Shown: piece by piece, positions 31,286-34,252 of the stretch | Position numbering within the stretch: position 1 is the first letter of the stretch | How the letters are laid out: each line of letters opens with the position of its first letter | Source of the DNA: a virus | IMG/VR virus record: IMGVR_UViG_3300033144_001707 | Coordinates: 1-34,252 of that record | Length of the DNA: 34,252 nt | Reading direction: 5' to 3' (one strand) | Made by a program: the position numbers and the translations under genes | Notes under the pieces: model-generated | What the model saw: only the letters and a program-made list of their open reading frames with translations | What the model was told of the DNA's origin: nothing | Database searches by the model: none

Positions 31286-31583
31286 GGCGCTAGATTCCGT
31301 TTTAAAGGTCATTACTGAAGCCTTGGCGGTTTGCCCCGCCAAGGTTCGCAGTAAAACCCGAATCGGGGAAGTTCAGGACGCAAGAAGCCTTTTCGTCTTC
31401 TTTGCCAATCGTGAAGGCCATACAGACAACGAAATTTCGCGTTTCCTTGGCTTTAAGAGTTATCAGCATGTCAAATACCATGTTGACCGCGTAAACGATT
31501 ATTTGACGCATGACAGGCCCACACAGGCCAAATTTGCGACATGCTTTCGAGCGATGGAAGAAGCGACGGGAAGGGCTGAATAA
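31266..31583 (+). CDS. DnaA domain IV-like DNA-binding protein
   Basis: 105 aa. The middle, KTRIGEVQDARSLFVFFANR, then DNEISRFLGFKSYQHVKYHVDRV, follows the layout of the DnaA C-terminal DNA-binding domain (RxxxxARQxAMYL...IGxxFGxRDHSTV). SYQHV replaces the DHSTV loop that reads the DnaA box. There is no AAA+ domain. It may bind an origin or compete with host DnaA at its boxes. It overlaps the gene before by 20 nt and touches the next by one base. Confidence 0.65.
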   Translation: MEIQKLEALDSVLKVITEALAVCPAKVRSKTRIGEVQDARSLFVFFANREGHTDNEISRFLGFKSYQHVKYHVDRVNDYLTHDRPTQAKFATCFRAMEEATGRAE

Positions 31584-31843
31584 TGGAACTATTTCCGGAA
31601 GAAGAAATGCAAAGCCTTTCCCCGAAAGTGGCTTGGATGAAATGCCACAATATAAAGACAAGGCTTCGCGATGATTTGGGCGACGATCCTTGCCCTTGGG
31701 AAGCTTACAAAGGAAATCTTAAAAGCGCGATTGATGACGTTGCGGAATGGGCCGACGGTTCGGACCGCATGGCTTGGGGGATGAATGAAGAAGACGCCCT
31801 TGAAGCTTTAGCAATGAAACGAAAAATAAAATTCTACAGATGA
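31583..31843 (+). CDS. Hypothetical acidic protein
   Basis: 86 aa, unrecognised. Rich in Trp and acidic residues ([42 protein letters not shown]), with a basic last part (KRKIKFYR). It looks like a small helical protein. It starts in a one-base overlap with the DnaA-like gene and ends in an ATGA overlap with the J-domain gene, so the three are one translational block. Confidence 0.65.
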   Translation: MELFPEEEMQSLSPKVAWMKCHNIKTRLRDDLGDDPCPWEAYKGNLKSAIDDVAEWADGSDRMAWGMNEEDALEALAMKRKIKFYR

Positions 31844-32481
31844 CAGCAGAAAACGAAGACCTTTACGAAATACTTGGCGTCGACCATGACGCCGGAAAAG
31901 ATGAAATCAAAGCAGCATACCGAAAACTTGCCGCAAAGCATCATCCAGACAAGAACGGCGGAAAGCATTCCGAACAGTTTTATAAAGTTCAAATGGCATA
32001 CGAGATTCTTTCGGATGATGAATCGCGCCGAAGTTACGATGCCGACGGAACCACAACGCGGGATTCGCTGGAATTTAAGGCGCATTTGCATTTCGTTGAA
32101 ACCTTTTGCCGTATATTCGCGGAAATGGCTGAAGACGCCGACATAATGCGAATAATCGAAGCAACCATTAAAAGCGATATTGCGGCGCTTAGGGCTTTTA
32201 ATAAGGCGATTGAAAAGAATATTCGCAAAATGGAAGCCATGATAAAGCGAATCAAGACGCGCGGGGAACATAACCTTATTAAACAGACATTTGAATTCAA
32301 TATTCGAGAGTTTAAAAAGCGCATTTCTCAAAATGATGCGCGTCGCGAATTGCTTGAAAAGGCGCTTGAATATACTGAATCGTATTCAGTTGAACAAATG
32401 CTTCGGCTTCCGCTTGGCGGGAATATGCCGAATACTGAACGGGCATACGATGATTTCTTGCGCGGAAGGCCGATTTATTAA
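31840..32481 (+). CDS. J-domain (DnaJ-like) protein
   Basis: 213 aa. A J-domain spans about residues 7-70: LYEILGV, helix [19 protein letters not shown] with the catalytic HPD at 35-37, then [18 protein letters not shown] is needed to stimulate DnaK ATPase. The rest (about 140 aa) is helical, lacking the G/F, zinc-finger and C-terminal domains, so substrate binding is private. It probably recruits host DnaK, perhaps to a replication complex together with the DnaA-like neighbour. Confidence 0.85.
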   Translation: MTAENEDLYEILGVDHDAGKDEIKAAYRKLAAKHHPDKNGGKHSEQFYKVQMAYEILSDDESRRSYDADGTTTRDSLEFKAHLHFVETFCRIFAEMAEDADIMRIIEATIKSDIAALRAFNKAIEKNIRKMEAMIKRIKTRGEHNLIKQTFEFNIREFKKRISQNDARRELLEKALEYTESYSVEQMLRLPLGGNMPNTERAYDDFLRGRPIY

Positions 32482-32509
32482 AAAAGATCGTTTTTCTTTC
32501 CGGATTGTA

Positions 32510-32538
32510 TTGACAAGGCGAATCGCTTGGGGTAAGCT
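32510..32538 (+). promoter_or_regulatory. Early promoter 1
   Basis: TTGACA (32510-32515), 17-bp spacer, TAAGCT (32533-32538), about 40-base leader to ATG 32579. The block 32493-32516 (TTTCTTTCCG[G]ATTG... through TTGACAA) recurs at 33055-33078 with a single G-to-C difference. Confidence 0.7.
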
Positions 32539-32578
32539 TGGCGAATAATCAGATTAACCCAAACGGAAAAACAGAAAA

Positions 32579-32800
32579 ATGACAATCGAAGCACTAGCCC
32601 AAACAAAAAGATTCACTAAAGTAAAACTTGCGATTCCAGCACTTCGCCCAATGAAGACGCTTGAAGGAAACCAGTTTGAAAGCACCGATTCGTTCAAGCT
32701 TCTTGGTATGCAATGCGGTTGCCTTGCTCGCCTAAGTAGAATCGGCGACAATGCGAAAATAACAGTTCGCGCTGAAGACGTAATTGTTGCGGGGGCTTAA
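32579..32800 (+). CDS. Hypothetical small early protein
   Basis: 73 aa, unrecognised. Beta-rich appearance (FTKVKLAIPALRPM, CLARLSRIGDNAKITVRAED) with no coil or membrane segment; an OB-like or SH3-like small domain is possible. First gene of early promoter 1. The ATG follows the tandem AACGGAAA/AACAGAAA leader with one base between. The stop TAA is in the loop of a perfect GCGGGGG/CCCCCGC hairpin. Confidence 0.6.
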   Translation: MTIEALAQTKRFTKVKLAIPALRPMKTLEGNQFESTDSFKLLGMQCGCLARLSRIGDNAKITVRAEDVIVAGA

Positions 32801-32807
32801 CCCCCGC
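32789..32807 (+). terminator. GC-rich stem-loop with stop codon in loop
   Basis: GCGGGGG (32789-32795) and CCCCCGC (32801-32807), 7 bp perfect, loop CTTAA containing the TAA stop at 32798-32800. No T-run follows. The AACAGAAA leader of the next gene starts 16 bases after it. Confidence 0.5.
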
Positions 32808-32836
32808 CGAAACTTTAACCGCTAACAGAAATTATC

Positions 32837-33007
32837 ATGAAAGTAACATACAAAACTTATAAAATCGCACTATTTAACGCAGACTGGAAGCCCCAAGAAG
32901 TTTTCGAGGTAAGAGCCTTTTGCGAATCAAGCGCAAGATTTGAAGCAAATAAAGGCATTAGACATTTGCCTTGCGGTTGGTTTGTTAAAGTTCTTGGCGT
33001 AGCGTAA
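32837..33007 (+). CDS. 56-aa hypothetical early protein
   Basis: ATG 32837 to TAA 33005-33007, 56 aa. Begins MKVTYKTYKIALFNADW, continues EVFEVRAFCESSARFEANKG and ends GWFVKVLGVA, with a beta-alpha-beta look. No known family. It follows the stem-loop and a single AACAGAAA leader, five bases before the ATG. It stops just before the CCC-GAAA-GGG and T-arm-like hairpins. Base use is like its neighbours. Confidence 0.55.
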   Translation: MKVTYKTYKIALFNADWKPQEVFEVRAFCESSARFEANKGIRHLPCGWFVKVLGVA

Positions 33008-33016
33008 ACCCGAAAG

Positions 33017-33039
33017 GGCGGGGGTTCGATCCCCCCGCC
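33017..33039 (+). other. tRNA T-arm-like hairpin, possible att core
   Basis: GGCGGGGG (33017-33024) and CCCCCGCC (33032-33039) pair perfectly around the 7-base loop TTCGATC, the TTCRANY consensus of a tRNA or tmRNA T-loop. The preceding text has CCC-GAAA-GGG and the following is an A-run. I found no acceptor 5' strand, D-arm or anticodon arm, so it is not a whole tRNA. Such 3'-end fragments are typical phage attachment cores, but no integrase is visible. A plain hairpin terminator is the alternative. Confidence 0.45.
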
Positions 33040-33071
33040 AAAAAAAACTTCAACTTTCTTTCCGCATTGTA

Positions 33072-33100
33072 TTGACAAAGCCGTTCCGGTCTGTCATGCT
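33072..33100 (+). promoter_or_regulatory. Early promoter 2
   Basis: TTGACA (33072-33077), 17-bp spacer, CATGCT (33095-33100). Preceded by the 24-bp block shared with early promoter 1 (33055-33078). A weaker -10 but the same overall layout; about 54 bases of leader precede ATG 33155. Confidence 0.6.
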
Positions 33101-33133
33101 CTTTTATGAAGGTGAGGGAAGAACCCGAACCAA

Positions 33134-33149
33134 AACAGAAAAACAGAAA
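33134..33149 (+). repeat. Perfect tandem AACAGAAA octamers
   Basis: Two exact adjacent copies of AACAGAAA, ending five bases before ATG 33155. The best example of the leader repeat in this window. Confidence 0.75.
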
Positions 33150-33154
33150 ATACA

Positions 33155-33343
33155 ATGAACAGAAAAGACGCCAACGAAGTAAAAGAGACATTAAAAGCAA
33201 ACGCGCAACATATGTCTGGATTAAGCGAAAAAATAGTTCCGTGCATGAATCAAAACGAATTGCAATACGCGGTTCAACAATTGAATTGCACACTTACGGA
33301 ACTGACAGACCTTCGCGACACGTTGGCAACGTTAATCGACTAA
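33155..33343 (+). CDS. Hypothetical helical small protein
   Basis: 62 aa, entirely helical-looking (DANEVKETLKANAQHMSGLS, then ELQYAVQQLNCTLTELTDLR), with heptad-like spacing; probably a helical hairpin or dimer. No named family. Promoter 2 and the AACAGAAA tandem precede it, and a strong stem-loop follows seven bases after its stop, making it a single-gene unit. Confidence 0.6.
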   Translation: MNRKDANEVKETLKANAQHMSGLSEKIVPCMNQNELQYAVQQLNCTLTELTDLRDTLATLID

Positions 33344-33349
33344 TAAAAA

Positions 33350-33374
33350 GCGGCGGGGTGAAATTCCCCGCCGC
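33350..33374 (+). terminator. Strong GC stem-loop after single-gene unit
   Basis: GCGGCGGGG (33350-33358) and CCCCGCCGC (33366-33374), 9 bp perfect, loop TGAAATT, followed by CTTTACT. The most stable hairpin of the early region; the T-run is poor. Confidence 0.65.
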
Positions 33375-33418
33375 CTTTACTACCCCATATCTATTTTCAT
33401 AGCATTCTACTTACACCA

Positions 33419-33434
33419 AACAGCAAAACAGAAA
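33419..33434 (+). repeat. Tandem octamer leader (AACAGCAA/AACAGAAA)
   Basis: Two adjacent octamers ending five bases before ATG 33440, one base different from perfect tandem. Confidence 0.65.
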
Positions 33435-33439
33435 AACCA

Positions 33440-33676
33440 ATGAAATCAATACTAGAAATCGTCGACCGCATGGCAGACAGCAAAACCGTCCGAGTTTCAA
33501 CAGGCCGCGAAGTCAAGGCCGCCGCGAAACTTTGCCTTCAGACCCTTAACTTTCATATGAAGCCCCAAGGCGACCTTGCCTTTGTTGTCTTCGTTGATAG
33601 CGCCTTGCGCGTTTCAGGCTGCCGCGTGAACGATGGCCGCTTGACTGAATCCCAACTTGAGGCGCTTGCGAAATGA
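33440..33676 (+). CDS. Hypothetical early protein
   Basis: 78 aa, unrecognised. A helical first half (ILEIVDRMADSKTVR, EVKAAAKLCLQTLNF) and a beta second half (DLAFVVFVDSALRVSGCRV) ending in a short helix. It is the first of three genes linked by ATGA overlaps (next starts 33673, then 33846), so they are likely translated together from a leader with AACAGAAA tandem. Confidence 0.6.
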   Translation: MKSILEIVDRMADSKTVRVSTGREVKAAAKLCLQTLNFHMKPQGDLAFVVFVDSALRVSGCRVNDGRLTESQLEALAK

Positions 33677-33849
33677 AGAAGCGATTCAAGATTGTAGAAC
33701 GCCGGATTCAAATCGTTGAATATGTCGTTGAGGCTGAAACCGAAGAATTGGCAAAGAAGTTCGAAGGCGAAATTGAAAGCCAAGACGTCGTTGACGGTTG
33801 GGGCGAAAGCGTCGAATCATGCGTTGAACTAGCGGAGGGCGAAGAATGA
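33673..33849 (+). CDS. 58-aa acidic hypothetical protein
   Basis: ATG 33673 overlaps the previous TGA and the frame stops at TGA 33847-33849, 58 aa. A basic first dozen residues (KKRFKIVERRIQIVEYVVEA) precede a strongly acidic rest (TEELAKKF, DVVDGWGESVESCVELAEGE). This beta-helix-beta layout with EYVVEAET is common in small phage proteins of unknown role. Both ends overlap neighbours by four bases. Confidence 0.55.
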   Translation: MKKRFKIVERRIQIVEYVVEAETEELAKKFEGEIESQDVVDGWGESVESCVELAEGEE

Positions 33850-34252
33850 ACACCGTCCCCGCAACTTCCCTTGCCGTTTACCAAGAGCTTTCGAAGACGA
33901 ACTTCTTCAACACCAAGCGCGGCGAAGTGTTTGAATTCATCATGCGGAAAGGCGAATGCACCATTTCGCAAGCAATCGAAGCCATTGAATCCAAGCGAGA
34001 CAGCTCGATAAATGCTAGATTCTCAGAGCTTGAACGCATGGACTTGATTGAAGTCTTCAAATACGCGCAAGACCCGCTTGGAAGCTTCGAGGTTAGCTTT
34101 TACAGGCCGACCGGACGCTTACCCCTAAAACTCAAGAAACCCGTCCCCTTGAAGGCGCAAATCGCCGATTTGAAAGAATTGCTGAACGAGTGTTATAACA
34201 CCTTGCCAGCTTGGGAAACCGAACTTCGAAATAAAATTAAATATAAATTGGA
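33846..34252 (+). CDS. Winged-helix-like protein, cut by window edge
   Basis: At least 135 aa, open at the right edge. Residues about 25-70 look like a winged helix: RGEVFEFIMRKGECTISQAI, then SSINARFSELERMDLIEVF. After a Pro/Lys linker a helix follows (IADLKELLNECYNTL). If the molecule is circular the frame continues through position 1 into the terminase small-subunit frame at 20. That would place this HTH at the N-terminus of the small terminase, where DNA-binding domains normally sit. Confidence 0.6.
   Translation, partial: MNTVPATSLAVYQELSKTNFFNTKRGEVFEFIMRKGECTISQAIEAIESKRDSSINARFSELERMDLIEVFKYAQDPLGSFEVSFYRPTGRLPLKLKKPVPLKAQIADLKELLNECYNTLPAWETELRNKIKYKL

Noticed and set aside
32930-33045. 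Complete tRNA gene
   Set aside because: Only the T-arm is present; no acceptor partner, D-arm or anticodon arm in the right distances.
32857-33293. Minus-strand frames containing FFGGGIEPPP and FLAGGSNPRP
   Set aside because: This text is what antisense translation of a tRNA T-arm gives; no start context or homologous domain.
33106-33402. Basic 98-aa frame starting six bases after a possible -10 of early promoter 2
   Set aside because: Low-complexity Lys/Arg/Gln text, covers the real 62-aa gene and the 9-bp stem-loop in another frame.
1-34252. CRISPR arrays, insertion sequences, terminal direct repeats, integrase or transposase genes
   Set aside because: Looked for by eye on both strands; none seen.

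Overview
The window reads as an almost complete, possibly whole, tailed-phage genome. It combines an HK97-type head module, a Mu-like contractile tail, a tail-fibre and lysis region, a divergent lysogeny-type switch, and a block of small early genes. The host cannot be named from the sequence. A Cys lipobox lipoprotein, Sec-type signal peptides, a transglycosylase-like lysin and sigma70-like promoters point to a Gram-negative host. Gene starts are mostly set by ATGA or TAATG overlaps, with only occasional Shine-Dalgarno sequences.

Layout, + strand: 20-6215 carries packaging and head genes (small and large terminase, HK97 portal, Mu gpF-like minor head protein, prohead protease, HK97 major capsid, decoration-like protein), closed by a strong terminator at 6238-6270. 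6287-8335 holds the connector, head-closure, gp10-like and tail-terminator genes. 8378-18057 follows the Mu tail order: small pre-sheath gene, sheath, tube, gp41 with a -1 frameshift extension, tape measure, gpN, gpP, gp45 spike, gp46, gp47, gp48. 18057-24706 is a fibre region with paralogous small domains, two secreted proteins and a CxxCxxCC metal-binding protein. 24761-26404 holds a lysis-type cassette (holin-like, small amphipathic protein, lipoprotein, TM/coiled-coil protein) followed by a CheY-like receiver protein.

Minus strand, 28657 down to 26286: an XRE-type repressor, a long coiled-coil protein, an unknown 99-aa protein and a transglycosylase-like endolysin, apparently one operon. 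The 78-bp gap between the repressor and the rightward gene at 28736 holds two near-identical divergent promoters. Each has a TTTCG...GAAA operator in its spacer, and each start codon falls at the predicted transcription start, so both transcripts are probably leaderless.

From 28736 to the end, + strand: a 61-aa gene, RecE-like exonuclease, a 40-aa membrane peptide, MazG-like pyrophosphohydrolase, DnaA domain IV-like protein, J-domain protein and several small unknowns. Many of these start just after tandem AACAGAAA octamers. Two promoters share a 24-bp block, and GC-rich stem-loops separate the genes. The last gene (winged-helix-like) runs off the right edge in the frame of the first gene at the left edge, as expected if the contig is circular. 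No integrase, transposase, tRNA gene, CRISPR array or IS element was found. No stretch over 300 bases lacks a gene.
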